A DNA stretch of 13,784 bases from an uncultured Planctomycetota bacterium (GTDB lineage: Bacteria; Planctomycetota; Phycisphaerae; Sedimentisphaerales; Anaerobacaceae): NCBI GenBank assembly GCA_903927855.1, contig CAIYOL010000111.1:1-13784 (forward strand), given 5' to 3'. Each line of letters starts with the position of its first letter. Position 1 is the stretch's first letter. Both the position numbers and the translations under genes were made by a program. Positions 1-6,522 of this stretch are shown one piece after another. Under the pieces are notes generated by a model that saw only the letters and a program-made list of their open reading frames with translations, searched no databases and was not told where the DNA came from.

Positions 1-233
1 GCTATTTCACTAATAATAGCCTGGCCATTCTGGTCATACTTTAGGATAACCTTCAGTATTCCCTGTTTGCCATCATCGATACGGCTGAAATCTGAGATAT
101 AACCTTCCTGCTTAAGCACAGCCGCTATGCCTTCGCAGATACTTGATGCCTTAATGTCAACATCGGTCTTGTTTACCCTGATCGCATTGCGAATTCTCGT
201 CAGCATATCAGCTATTGGGTCACTGGCGCTCAT
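1..233 (-). CDS. rpsH: 30S ribosomal protein S8, N-terminal part (cut by window edge)
   Basis: S8 is a primary 16S rRNA-binding protein of the 30S platform; in many bacteria it also represses its own spc-type operon. The ATG at 233-231 opens a frame that stays open to the window edge (77 codons), too short to be listed as a complete ORF. It begins [17 protein letters not shown], the diagnostic S8 start ([13 protein letters not shown]), and continues through QEGYISDF and ILKVILKYD, matching the first half of the ~130-residue family. It follows rpsN with a 52-nt spacer, the standard spc order. A GGAG lies about 18 nt upstream of the ATG, so no well-spaced ribosome-binding site is obvious. Identity is certain; only the C-terminal half is missing. 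Confidence 0.96.
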   Translation of the reverse strand, partial: MSASDPIADMLTRIRNAIRVNKTDVDIKASSICEGIAAVLKQEGYISDFSRIDDGKQGILKVILKYDQNGQAIISEI

Positions 234-285
234 AATTAGGTTCCAAGTCAATCTCCAAATTACGATTTTTCTACGGTAAATCGCT

Positions 286-471
286 TTACCAACTGGCTTT
301 TTTCACTCCCGGTATTTTCCCTTCGAGAGCTAAAGTTCTGAAACAAATACGGCAAACCTTGAACTTACGATAAACAGCGTGGGACCTTCCACAAAGCTGG
401 CATCGCGTATACTGCCTAACACGAAACTTTTGTTTCTTTTTTGACTTATTTTCCAGAGCTTTAGTCGACAC
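286..471 (-). CDS. rpsN: 30S ribosomal protein S14, zinc-binding short (type Z) form
   Basis: S14 sits in the head of the 30S subunit and contacts 16S rRNA near S3 and S10. The 61-residue product is the short zinc-ribbon version: CQLC at about residues 24-27 and CRIC at about 40-43 form the four-cysteine site, and it ends [11 protein letters not shown] as this family does. The longer cysteine-free form of E. coli is ~100 residues. The start is GTG at 471-469, supported by GGAG seven nt upstream on the minus strand. It lies between rplE (46-nt spacer) and rpsH, its normal place. A zinc-free paralogue may exist elsewhere in the genome, but that cannot be judged from this window. Confidence 0.97.
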   Translation of the reverse strand: MSTKALENKSKKKQKFRVRQYTRCQLCGRSHAVYRKFKVCRICFRTLALEGKIPGVKKASW

Positions 472-517
472 TTACTTACTCCAAATCAATCGTTTGCCTT
501 CAAACAGTTACTAACTC

Positions 518-1075
518 TTACGGCTCCTGCGATGCCGATTCTCTGAAGGGCATTCCAAAAAGTGCCAGCATCTTCTTTGCTTCTTCATCGGTATTGGCCG
601 TAGTTATAAAAGCTATGTTCATACCCTGCTGAAACTCTACCTTCGCAGGGTTAATTTCAGGAAAAATACTCTGTTCAGTCACTCCCATCGAGTAATTGCC
701 CCTGCCGTCAAAACTTTTTGGGCTAAGGCCCCGAAAATCTCTTACTCGCGGAATTGCAAGACTGATAAGTCTATCCATAAATTCATACATTCGCCCGTGA
801 CGGACAGTCACCTTCAAACCGATTTCGTTACCTTCACGAAGCTTAAAATTAGAGACGCTTTTTTTAGCTTTACATACGAGCGGCAACTGGCCGGTAATCA
901 TCATCAGGTCATTTTTGGCAAGTTCCAGAAATTTCTTGTCCTGCGTCGCTTTGCCCACTCCCATAGAAATAACAATCTTTTCCATCCGCGGCACAGCCAT
1001 AGGATTTTTGTAGTCAAACTCCTTTATCAACTCCGGAACTATCTTGGACTTATATAAATCCTTCAAACGTGCCAT
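518..1075 (-). CDS. rplE: 50S ribosomal protein L5
   Basis: L5 binds 5S rRNA and forms part of the central protuberance, bridging to the small-subunit head. The 185-residue product matches the family's usual ~180. Recognisable blocks are [16 protein letters not shown] at the N-terminus, [33 protein letters not shown], the core [20 protein letters not shown], and the C-terminal [20 protein letters not shown] stretch. The start was set at the ATG at 1075-1073, where homology begins, not at an in-frame codon 28 residues upstream that would lie inside rplX. With this start the spacer to rplX is 13 nt, and it consists of a CGAGATA heptamer pair whose last three bases are the start codon itself. 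Confidence 0.97.
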   Translation of the reverse strand: MARLKDLYKSKIVPELIKEFDYKNPMAVPRMEKIVISMGVGKATQDKKFLELAKNDLMMITGQLPLVCKAKKSVSNFKLREGNEIGLKVTVRHGRMYEFMDRLISLAIPRVRDFRGLSPKSFDGRGNYSMGVTEQSIFPEINPAKVEFQQGMNIAFITTANTDEEAKKMLALFGMPFRESASQEP

Positions 1076-1086
1076 CTCGTATCTCG
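1073..1086 (-). repeat. CGAGATA/CGAGATG heptamer pair forming the rplE start region
   Basis: Two tandem units on the minus strand, CGAGATA then CGAGATG; the second ends with the rplE start codon. It fills almost the whole 13-nt rplX-rplE spacer and is the same unit as before rplC. Confidence 0.65.
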
Positions 1087-1088
1087 CT

Positions 1089-1427
1089 TTAGGCCTTCTT
1101 GGCCCTCTTAACAACGCTAATTTCGCTGCCATCGGCCGCAAGGCGTCTCTTGCTTCCATCGGCGTTTATCTGATAATGAACTCTGCTGCCTTTTGAGCTT
1201 TTTGGACTCAGAAGCAGGACATTACTCATATGAATAGGCTGCTCAACATCAATACGACCTCCATGCGGATTTTTTTGTGAAGGCCGAACGTGCTTTTTCG
1301 CCATATTGTGTCCCTGAACTACTACCTTATTCTTTTCCGGTATGACACGTAATATCTTGCCGGTAGCACCCTTATGGTCACCTGTTATAATCTCGACCAT
1401 ATCACCTTTTTTTATATGTAGGGCCAT
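1089..1427 (-). CDS. rplX: 50S ribosomal protein L24
   Basis: L24 binds 23S rRNA domain I, helps start 50S assembly and lies near the exit of the peptide tunnel. The 112-residue product has the KOW motif at the N-terminus ([20 protein letters not shown], residues 5-24), then [17 protein letters not shown] and the family block [17 protein letters not shown]. The tail ([19 protein letters not shown] onward) matches the normal VGYRFEEDGKKVRI region with a somewhat extended basic end. It lies 44 nt after rplN and 13 nt before rplE, as in the standard spc order. The leader contains GATACGA, a unit related to those ahead of rpsC and rplE; no strong Shine-Dalgarno is visible. Confidence 0.97.
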   Translation of the reverse strand: MALHIKKGDMVEIITGDHKGATGKILRVIPEKNKVVVQGHNMAKKHVRPSQKNPHGGRIDVEQPIHMSNVLLLSPKSSKGSRVHYQINADGSKRRLAADGSEISVVKRAKKA

Positions 1428-1471
1428 CTTTAAATTTCGTATCTATCTTTATAAGACAATAACCAATTTCT

Positions 1472-1858
1472 TCAGACTACCTCGCTTGCGAGTGAAATAA
1501 TTTTCATGTAATTTTTTTCACGAAGCTCACGAGCAACCGCGCCAAAAATCCTCGTCCCTATTGGATTGCCCTCATTATCAATCATAACAGCGGCATTGTG
1601 GTCGAATCTTACGTAGCTGCCGTCGGGGCGTTTCAAAGGATGCGTGGTTCGTATAACAACGCATTTATGCACTTTCTTATCATCCAGCTGACAGGTCGGA
1701 AGCGACTTTTTGATGGCAACACAGATAACATCGCCTACTCTGGCTACAGTGCGCCTGAACTTACCCCTTGACCCTCCTTTGCCAAGAACCCTGATGCACA
1801 TTGCCAACTTGACACCTGAGTTGTCTGCTACATCCAACATTGTTTCTTGCTGAATCAC
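1472..1858 (-). CDS. rplN: 50S ribosomal protein L14
   Basis: L14 binds 23S rRNA and forms intersubunit bridges with 16S helix 14, close to L19. The 128-residue product begins [20 protein letters not shown] and ends [11 protein letters not shown], matching family ends; it is about 5 residues longer than E. coli L14 (123) because of a small insertion, [10 protein letters not shown], after CIRVLG. The signature [15 protein letters not shown] and [15 protein letters not shown] are present. I chose the GTG at 1858-1856 because homology begins there; the frame runs 26 codons further upstream but those codons overlap rpsQ and look non-homologous. The 32-nt leader includes ACGAGAA followed by ACGGGAA, a purine-rich heptamer pair that may serve as the ribosome-binding region. 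Confidence 0.96.
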   Translation of the reverse strand: MIQQETMLDVADNSGVKLAMCIRVLGKGGSRGKFRRTVARVGDVICVAIKKSLPTCQLDDKKVHKCVVIRTTHPLKRPDGSYVRFDHNAAVMIDNEGNPIGTRIFGAVARELREKNYMKIISLASEVV

Positions 1859-1863
1859 TTTAT

Positions 1864-1877
1864 TTCCCGTTTCTCGT
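1864..1877 (-). repeat. ACGAGAA/ACGGGAA heptamer pair in the rplN leader
   Basis: Two tandem 7-bp units on the minus strand differing at one base, placed 6-19 nt before the GTG start of rplN. ACGGGAA probably acts as a weak ribosome-binding site. Confidence 0.55.
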
Positions 1878-1890
1878 CGCTTCTCTGACG

Positions 1891-2154
1891 TTACTGCTGC
1901 TGAACCGCTTTTTCCAGAACCTTTACAAGACGCCAATTTTTAGTTTTGCTGTAGGGCCTGCACTCAACAGCCTCAACGACATCACCTACGCCTGCCTGAT
2001 TATGCTCATCATGGACAGCATACTTTGTCCTGCGCTTTATGTATTTGCCGTACTTCGGATGCTTAACCTTGAAATCAATGGCAATTTTGATGCTTTTATC
2101 ACCGCTATTACTTATCACCACGCCGGTTACAGTTTTTAATTTCTTATCCTGCAT
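1891..2154 (-). CDS. rpsQ: 30S ribosomal protein S17
   Basis: S17 is a primary 16S rRNA-binding OB-fold protein of the 30S body. With the ATG at 2154-2152 the product is 87 residues beginning [15 protein letters not shown], matching the start of the family (E. coli 84). Family signatures are [38 protein letters not shown] and [17 protein letters not shown]. An alternative ATG at 2190-2188 overlaps the rpmC stop (TAATG) and would add 12 residues containing CRSC; GAGG lies only 2 nt from it, too close for a normal Shine-Dalgarno. I prefer 2154 because homology starts there and the stretch between carries the heptamer pair TGGTAAT/TGGAAAA typical of spacers here. The start is less certain than the identity. 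Confidence 0.93.
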   Translation of the reverse strand: MQDKKLKTVTGVVISNSGDKSIKIAIDFKVKHPKYGKYIKRRTKYAVHDEHNQAGVGDVVEAVECRPYSKTKNWRLVKVLEKAVQQQ

Positions 2155-2159
2155 CTTCG

Positions 2160-2173
2160 TTTTCCAATTACCA
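2160..2173 (-). repeat. TGGTAAT/TGGAAAA heptamer pair before the preferred rpsQ start
   Basis: Two units on the minus strand; TGGTAAT is identical to a unit of the rplB array. This is one argument that the stretch 2155-2189 is spacer and not the beginning of S17. Confidence 0.45.
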
Positions 2174-2189
2174 CAACTGCGGCAAACCA

Positions 2190-2375
2190 TTACCTCTTTT
2201 CACGCATTATCGTTTTAATCCTAGCAATATCACGTCTGACATTAATTAAAGCTTTGGAATTCTCCAGCTTCTCCGTAACCGCCTGTGAGCGCAAATCAAA
2301 CAAATGCCTCTGCATCTCCTCAAGCTTGTCTTTAAGCTCTTCCGGATTCATTTCACGATACTGCTGGGCTTTCAT
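2190..2375 (-). CDS. rpmC: 50S ribosomal protein L29
   Basis: L29 is a small two-helix protein on the 50S surface beside the tunnel exit, next to L23, where nascent-chain factors dock. The 61-residue product has the expected hairpin of helices: [21 protein letters not shown], then a middle [29 protein letters not shown]; the block [14 protein letters not shown] corresponds to the family's [17 protein letters not shown]. Its ATG at 2375-2373 is preceded by AAGGAAA about 9 nt upstream, one of the better Shine-Dalgarno sites in the cluster. Its stop lies next to or inside the start region of rpsQ. Confidence 0.96.
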   Translation of the reverse strand: MKAQQYREMNPEELKDKLEEMQRHLFDLRSQAVTEKLENSKALINVRRDIARIKTIMREKR

Positions 2376-2421
2376 CTAACGCTTTCCTTTTACAAGGGCC
2401 GCTTACTGCAAAATGGCAACC

Positions 2422-2841
2422 CTACAATGAATGTCTTCGCTTAATAAACCTGCACTTAATCGGCATTTTATGAGCGACTCTGCTCAACGCCTGCTTTGCG
2501 ATATTCTCACCTACTCCACCGACTTCAAAGCAAACCTGCCCTGGTCTGACTCTGGCGACCCAAAACGCGGGCTCACCCTTACCTTTGCCCATTCGCGTCT
2601 CCAACGGCTTGGCACTTACAGGCTTATGTGGAAATATTCTAAGATAAACTTTGCCTTCGCGATGCAAGAAATGGGTTGCCGAAACTCGGCCTGCCTCAAT
2701 CTGCTTGGCACTTATCCAACAGGTTTCCATCGCCTGCAAACCGTATTCGCCAAACGCCACGAAATTGCATCGAGAGGCATTGCCCTTCATTTTGCCACGC
2801 TGGCTTTTACGGTATTTAACCCTTTTCGGCATCGTCGCCAT
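2422..2841 (-). CDS. rplP: 50S ribosomal protein L16
   Basis: L16 lies near the A-site tRNA elbow and is needed for late 50S maturation. The 139-residue product begins MATMPKRVKYRKSQRGKMKG; blocks FGEYGLQAMETCWISAKQIE and KPLETRMGKGKGEPAFWVARVRPG are diagnostic, the RMGKGKG stretch being the loop that reaches toward the peptidyl-transferase centre. The start at 2841 is preferred over a second Met three codons later because AAGGG lies about 10 nt upstream of it. It follows rpsC with a 30-nt spacer that is partly made of AT-rich heptamers. The C-terminus KCRFIKRRHSL is a little different from the usual KTTFVTR ending but of normal length. Confidence 0.97.
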   Translation of the reverse strand: MATMPKRVKYRKSQRGKMKGNASRCNFVAFGEYGLQAMETCWISAKQIEAGRVSATHFLHREGKVYLRIFPHKPVSAKPLETRMGKGKGEPAFWVARVRPGQVCFEVGGVGENIAKQALSRVAHKMPIKCRFIKRRHSL

Positions 2842-2860
2842 TTTTTCAGACCCTTGCGGA

Positions 2861-2888
2861 TTAACAATTGATTATTGATTATTAATTA
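2861..2888 (-). repeat. AT-rich tandem heptamers across the rpsC stop codon
   Basis: On the minus strand four consecutive 7-bp units can be read: TAATTAA, TAATCAA, TAATCAA and TTGTTAA. The rpsC TAA stop lies inside the array, so the last residues of S3 (VINNQ) are encoded by the repeat and the rest forms the spacer before rplP. This suggests that expansion or insertion of the repeat set the present end of the S3 reading frame. Period and copies are seen directly; origin is inference. Confidence 0.75.
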
Positions 2889-3705
2889 CTGGTTTCTCCG
2901 GGTTTTCTGTGTCCCTGGATTTCTCCTGGGTTGGTTCTTTCTTAGCTTCGGCAATACTTCCACCTTCCCGTGCCGTCGCAGTTCTAGTCCGTCTCCTGCC
3001 ACCATGGCCCGTATCATCTCGCCTCGGTGGACGACGCCGGCGAACACCCTGCTTAGGCTCAAGCTCCTCACCAAATTTGCCCTTATAAACCCAAACTTTG
3101 ATACCAATTGCTCCATATGTCGTCCTGGCTGTCGCCGTGGCGTAATCTACATCAGCATCCAAAGTCTGCAGCGGGATACTACCGAGTTTCTGCGTCTCCC
3201 TACGCGCTATCTCTGCGCCTGCCAACCGTCCCGAGCAGGCAACCTTAACTCCTTTAGCGCCGGCGTTCATCGCCGCTTCGCAAAATTCTTTCATCGCGCG
3301 CCTAAACGAAGCCCGCTTACTTAGTTGTTCAGCAATTGCTTCACCTATCAAAGCAGCATTAAGGTCAGGCTCTTTTATCTCGATAACATTAACGCTCATC
3401 TTCCGACCCGTAAGTCCCTCAAGCTCTTCCCGCAACTTATCAACCTCACCGCCTCTGGGACCAATAACTATACCGGGCCTGGCACTATGCAGTGTTACTT
3501 TCACTTCATTACGTGTTCGGACTATTTCAACTTTTGCCACTGCGCCCTTAGGCATCTGACGGTTAAATTTCTTGTCAATGTACTGGCGTATCTTCTGGTC
3601 CTCGACAAGAAAATCACCATAATCGCTCTTGGAAGCAAACCATGTGCTTTGCCATCCACGCGTTATTCCTGTTCTAAAACCTGTTGGCGATGTTTTCTGA
3701 CCCAT
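2872..3705 (-). CDS. rpsC: 30S ribosomal protein S3 with extended charged C-terminus
   Basis: S3 lies at the mRNA entry side of the 30S head and contributes to ribosomal helicase activity. From the ATG at 3705-3703 the product has 277 residues, against 233 in E. coli. It begins with the near-universal MGQKTSPTGFRTG; the KH domain has IVIGPRGGEVDKL at about 79-91 with its GxxG loop, and the C-terminal domain has CSGRLAGAEIARRE and TTYGAIGIKVWVYKG. From about residue 213 it continues as a low-complexity tail rich in Arg, then Glu, Lys and Thr, ending VINNQ inside a repeat. An upstream in-frame ATG at 3756 overlaps the rplV stop as ATGA, but its 17 extra residues are not homologous and are partly read from heptamer repeats, so it was not chosen. 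Confidence 0.96.
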   Translation of the reverse strand: MGQKTSPTGFRTGITRGWQSTWFASKSDYGDFLVEDQKIRQYIDKKFNRQMPKGAVAKVEIVRTRNEVKVTLHSARPGIVIGPRGGEVDKLREELEGLTGRKMSVNVIEIKEPDLNAALIGEAIAEQLSKRASFRRAMKEFCEAAMNAGAKGVKVACSGRLAGAEIARRETQKLGSIPLQTLDADVDYATATARTTYGAIGIKVWVYKGKFGEELEPKQGVRRRRPPRRDDTGHGGRRRTRTATAREGGSIAEAKKEPTQEKSRDTENPEKPVINNQ

Positions 3706-3733
3706 AATCTCGTATTTCGTATCCCGTCGTATC
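3703..3733 (-). repeat. GATACGA-type heptamers in the rpsC leader
   Basis: Read on the minus strand: GATACGA, three bases CGG, then GATACGA, AATACGA and GATTATG in tandem, the last unit containing the rpsC start codon. The region supplies the only purine-rich sequence (CGAGATT) near the start, so it probably doubles as the ribosome-binding region. Confidence 0.7.
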
Positions 3734-3752
3734 GCAGTTGGCGAGATACATT

Positions 3753-4310
3753 TCATACTCCCTTTGCTTCTGTTACTGTTATATGTATGTGACAGGCCTC
3801 TTTCCTGATAGAATACGCCTTGCCTCTATCTTTTGCTCTAAATCTCTTGGTGCCGATGCGCCACCCTGCGCCATCAACACGAGCCTCACTGACATAGAGA
3901 TTATCAACGTCAGCCTGCTGCTCATCGGCATCCGCCACGGCACTTTTTAGAACTTTGTCAACCATTTCTGCAGCTCGTTTTCTTGTGAACTTCAAAATAT
4001 CCATTGCGTCCTGAACTCTTCGGCCAGCTACCAACTGTGTAACCAATTTAACCTTACGAGCAGAACCCGGAGCATAGCGATAGGACGAACACCATTCAGC
4101 CAAATCATTTACCTCGACAGATAAGGCTGTCGCCAAACGGCGAATATCCTCTTTACGTGGTATAGGTTTAAAAAGACCTTTCTGCCAGTTTTTAACAGCC
4201 GCCGCTGCTTTTTCCTTGTTCAGTCCGCCTCCGACAAGCTGACCAGCTAACTGCTCTGTGCTCATCCGCTGCCGTTTGCAAAGCTTTTTAAACTTATTAG
4301 AACTTAACAT
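3753..4310 (-). CDS. rplV: 50S ribosomal protein L22 with N-terminal HTH-like domain
   Basis: L22 spans all 23S domains and its long hairpin lines the peptide exit tunnel. Residues 76-185 are the normal ~110-residue protein: SSYRYAPGSARKVKLVTQLV, VQDAMDILKFTRKRAAEMVDKVLKSA-type blocks, DVDNLYVSEARVD, and the hairpin region KRFRAKDRGKAYSIRK. Residues 1-75 are extra. They read like a lambda-repressor/XRE-type helix-turn-helix: FKKLCKRQRMSTEQLAGQL, a third helix ending VKNWQKGLFKPIP, and DIRRLATALSVEVNDLAEW. The ATG at 4310 gives a 27-nt spacer to rpsS, typical for this cluster; starting at the L22 core would leave about 250 nt empty, so the extension is probably translated. Whether the domain binds rRNA, DNA or nothing is unknown. 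The leader has CGAGATA just upstream. Confidence 0.95.
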   Translation of the reverse strand: MLSSNKFKKLCKRQRMSTEQLAGQLVGGGLNKEKAAAAVKNWQKGLFKPIPRKEDIRRLATALSVEVNDLAEWCSSYRYAPGSARKVKLVTQLVAGRRVQDAMDILKFTRKRAAEMVDKVLKSAVADADEQQADVDNLYVSEARVDGAGWRIGTKRFRAKDRGKAYSIRKEACHIHITVTEAKGV

Positions 4311-4337
4311 ATCTTATCTCGCTTCTACCCTGACGCT

Positions 4338-4631
4338 CTATTGCGTAGCAGGAGCAGTTGTTGTTTCTATCTTCCTGCTTGAATGACCTCTAAAAATCCT
4401 CGTCGGTGAAAATTCACCCAGTTTGTGACCAACCATATCCTCGGTAATAAAAACCTTATTAAAAATCTTGCCATTGTGAACCATAAAGGTAAAACCAACA
4501 AATTCGGGAATTATCGTGCATCTTCTCGCCCAGGTTTTTATCGGCTCACGAGAGCCGACTTCAATTCGCTTGTTGACCTTGGCAAAAAGCTTTTCATCGA
4601 CGTAAGGCCCTTTTTTAAAAGATCTTCCCAT
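4338..4631 (-). CDS. rpsS: 30S ribosomal protein S19
   Basis: S19 forms a complex with S13 in the 30S head and contacts the A-site side and L5 bridge. The 97-residue product matches the family throughout: [16 protein letters not shown], the central [20 protein letters not shown], and the C-terminal [16 protein letters not shown]. The last ~12 residues ([11 protein letters not shown]) are a Thr/Ala tail beyond the conserved part. The ATG at 4631-4629 follows a 43-nt spacer from rplB with AAGG and GAG upstream, though both lie somewhat far from the start. Confidence 0.97.
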   Translation of the reverse strand: MGRSFKKGPYVDEKLFAKVNKRIEVGSREPIKTWARRCTIIPEFVGFTFMVHNGKIFNKVFITEDMVGHKLGEFSPTRIFRGHSSRKIETTTAPATQ

Positions 4632-4674
4632 TTGAATTCACTCGACCTTAAAACTTTAATTACCAATCATACAA

Positions 4675-5523
4675 TTACGCTACAAACTGAAAACGTCCGC
4701 TTTTTCGTCTTCGAATAATTCTTTTATTACTTGTCTTTCGCGGATTTCTGGTTTTTCCGCCCTTTGCCAGCACGCCCGTAGGTGAACATGGATGCCGTCC
4801 GCCATTTGCCCGGCCTTCGCCGCCACCCATCGGGTGAGAAACCGGATTCTGCGCCTTGCCTCTGACGTGAGGTCTGATACCCATATGCCGCATTCTTCCG
4901 GCCTTGCCTATTGTAACGTTCTGGTAGTCGGGGTTACTGAGCTGGCCAATTGTAGCCCTGCATTCTTTGCGAACCATCCGCATCTCGCCACTTGGTAAAC
5001 TAATGGTAACCCAATCACCTTCTTTCGCCACAATTTTTGCAGCACTGCCGGCGCTTCGGACTAACTTTCCGCCCTGGCCTGCGGTCATTTCAATGTTATG
5101 AATCTCAAGGCCAGCAGGAATTGCCGTCAGCGGCATCGCATTACCAATTTTAGGCTCACATTCAGAACCACTTTCCACGCGGTCGCCCAGCTTTATACCA
5201 AGCGGTGCCAATATATATCTTTTTTCACCGTCAGCATAGTGCAACAGTGATATGAAGCAATTTCTGTTAGGGTCGTATTCAATCGCTGCCACTTTTGCAG
5301 GAACACCATCTTTATCACGTTTAAAATCAATGAGACGGTAAATTTTTCTTGCCCCGCCGCCTCTGAACCGTACCATCGTCATCCCGCTACTGTTTCTGCC
5401 GCCCGCTTTTTTTATGCGAACACAAAGCGACTTGGCCGGCTTATCGGTAGTCAACTCGGCATAATCATTTACCGAACTGTTTCGACGTCCGGGCGATGTC
5501 GGCTTATAAATTCGAATACCCAT
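4675..5523 (-). CDS. rplB: 50S ribosomal protein L2 with altered PTC-loop motif
   Basis: L2 is a core 23S rRNA-binding protein needed for subunit joining, tRNA binding and peptidyl transfer. The 282-residue product begins [17 protein letters not shown] and contains [10 protein letters not shown], the EYDPNRN block, [31 protein letters not shown] and a C-terminal basic tail. The start at 5523 is well supported by GAGG six nt upstream; a GTG four codons earlier is rejected. Oddity: residues 227-238 read [12 protein letters not shown] where bacteria nearly always have PVDHPHGGGEGR. The key His is kept (H230), but Asp is Ser and the second His is Met. The GGGHKQ block near residue 55 is also changed, to GGGARK. 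The changes are in clean high-quality frame, not a frameshift artefact. Confidence 0.97.
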   Translation of the reverse strand: MGIRIYKPTSPGRRNSSVNDYAELTTDKPAKSLCVRIKKAGGRNSSGMTMVRFRGGGARKIYRLIDFKRDKDGVPAKVAAIEYDPNRNCFISLLHYADGEKRYILAPLGIKLGDRVESGSECEPKIGNAMPLTAIPAGLEIHNIEMTAGQGGKLVRSAGSAAKIVAKEGDWVTISLPSGEMRMVRKECRATIGQLSNPDYQNVTIGKAGRMRHMGIRPHVRGKAQNPVSHPMGGGEGRANGGRHPCSPTGVLAKGGKTRNPRKTSNKRIIRRRKSGRFQFVA

Positions 5524-5535
5524 AACATACCTCAC

Positions 5536-5570
5536 ATTGGTAATTGGTAATTACCATTTACCAGTTACCA
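5536..5570 (-). repeat. Five exact heptamers forming a palindrome in the rplW-rplB spacer
   Basis: On the minus strand three direct 7-bp units (TGGTAAC, TGGTAAA, TGGTAAT) are followed by two inverted units (TACCAAT twice): 35 bp, exactly five times seven. The inner 26 bp form two 13-bp arms with a single mismatch, so the RNA could fold into a hairpin ending just before the rplB Shine-Dalgarno GAGG. It could affect translation of L2 or mRNA stability; that is inference. Confidence 0.8.
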
Positions 5571-5573
5571 AAA

Positions 5574-5855
5574 TTAAAACAAATCTATATGATAGTCCGG
5601 TTTCAAAAATACAACGGCTTTCTTCCAACTTGCTGTCGTACCGAAATTCCCGCCTTTGCGGCGGTATTTGCCTCTGTGGTTAGCCGTTCTTACCTTGCTC
5701 ACCTTAACATTGTATATTTTTTCAACGGCGTTCCTTATCTGGGTTTTATTAGCTCTTTTGTTCACCTCAAAAGAGTACGCACCTTTTACATTCGCAAAAT
5801 GCATCCCCTGCTCTGTAATCAAAGGCCGAATTATTATATTAAGGTTATTAAGCAT
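5574..5855 (-). CDS. rplW: 50S ribosomal protein L23
   Basis: L23 lies at the tunnel exit and is the docking site for trigger factor and signal recognition particle. The 93-residue product has the family layout: IIRPLITEQGMHFA at the N-terminus, YSFEVNKRANKTQIRNAVEKIYNVKV in the middle, then KYRRKGGNFGTTASWKKAVVFL, the long loop and final strand. Start ATG at 5855-5853, only 6 nt after the rplD stop, so translation is probably coupled; AACGGCGA is the only purine-rich sequence before the start. Confidence 0.96.
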   Translation of the reverse strand: MLNNLNIIIRPLITEQGMHFANVKGAYSFEVNKRANKTQIRNAVEKIYNVKVSKVRTANHRGKYRRKGGNFGTTASWKKAVVFLKPDYHIDLF

Positions 5856-5861
5856 TCGCCG

Positions 5862-6497
5862 TTAATTCTCGCTTTTCTGGTCTCTATTCAAGAGGGACAA
5901 AAATGCCTCTTTAGTAAACAGTATTTTGCGGTGGCTGCAAATATCACCGGCGTTTAATTCAGTCACAGGCATAACAACCACCCTCGGAATGTTCCTGGCC
6001 GATCTATAAATATTGCCGTCATAGCCGCTAATCGTCACCAGGCAACTGCGTTCGATTTTCAAATTACCCAAGACACTTGCAAAATCGCTGGTGTGCGGCT
6101 TCTCAAACTTCAGCTCATCAACCACCACTATATCCTTGCTCAAAAGCTTTGCCAAAATCGCAGAGTCTCTGGCCAATATCCTTTGTTTCTTAGGCATATT
6201 TTTGCTGAAATCCCTGGTGACCTTAGCAAAAGTAACGCCGCCGCCTACTCGCTTGCCCGTTCTCACCGTTCCCGCGCGGGCGTTTCCGGTGTGCTTTTGC
6301 GCATAAATTTTTCTTGTCGAGCCTTCGACCATCCCTCTGCTTTTTGTCGCGACTGTTCCCACGCGCTTGTTGGCATGGTACATAACTATTGCCTGCTTAA
6401 GCAGTGAATACCTAACTGAGCCTCCAAGAAGTGACTCGTCGACTTTTAAGACGTCAACTTCATTTCCTGCCCTGTTGTAAACAGACAAATCAATCAT
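5862..6497 (-). CDS. rplD: 50S ribosomal protein L4
   Basis: L4 binds 23S rRNA; its extended loop reaches into the exit tunnel opposite L22. In E. coli it also represses the S10 operon through the rpsJ leader. The 211-residue product is of normal length (~205). It contains YSLLKQAIVMYHANKRVGT, the loop GSTRKIYAQKHTGNARAGTV-type block with KRVGGGVTFA, and MPKKQRILARDSAILAKL; the C-terminal part ends in the fold's Rossmann-like strand VVVMPVTELN. Start ATG at 6497-6495, 25 nt after rplC, with GGAG and GAG upstream; the leader has loose 7-nt spacing of GAG/GAA motifs. Whether this L4 regulates the operon cannot be seen. Confidence 0.96.
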   Translation of the reverse strand: MIDLSVYNRAGNEVDVLKVDESLLGGSVRYSLLKQAIVMYHANKRVGTVATKSRGMVEGSTRKIYAQKHTGNARAGTVRTGKRVGGGVTFAKVTRDFSKNMPKKQRILARDSAILAKLLSKDIVVVDELKFEKPHTSDFASVLGNLKIERSCLVTISGYDGNIYRSARNIPRVVVMPVTELNAGDICSHRKILFTKEAFLSLLNRDQKSEN

Positions 6498-6522
6498 TTC
6501 TGAACTCTATTCTCCAAATATA

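Noticed and set aside
1076..1159. Upstream 28-residue extension of L5
   Set aside because: Would overlap the end of rplX; family homology begins at the ATG at 1075.
1859..1936. Upstream 26-residue extension of L14
   Set aside because: Overlaps the end of rpsQ and has no family similarity; GTG at 1858 fits the conserved start.
2886..3116. 76-codon minus-strand ORF inside the rpsC 3' end
   Set aside because: Out-of-frame reading of the Arg-rich S3 tail.
3706..3756. Upstream 17-residue extension of S3 starting at an ATGA overlap with rplV
   Set aside because: S3 starts MGQK almost universally; the extra codons are partly heptamer repeats. The ATGA overlap is tempting but unsupported by homology.
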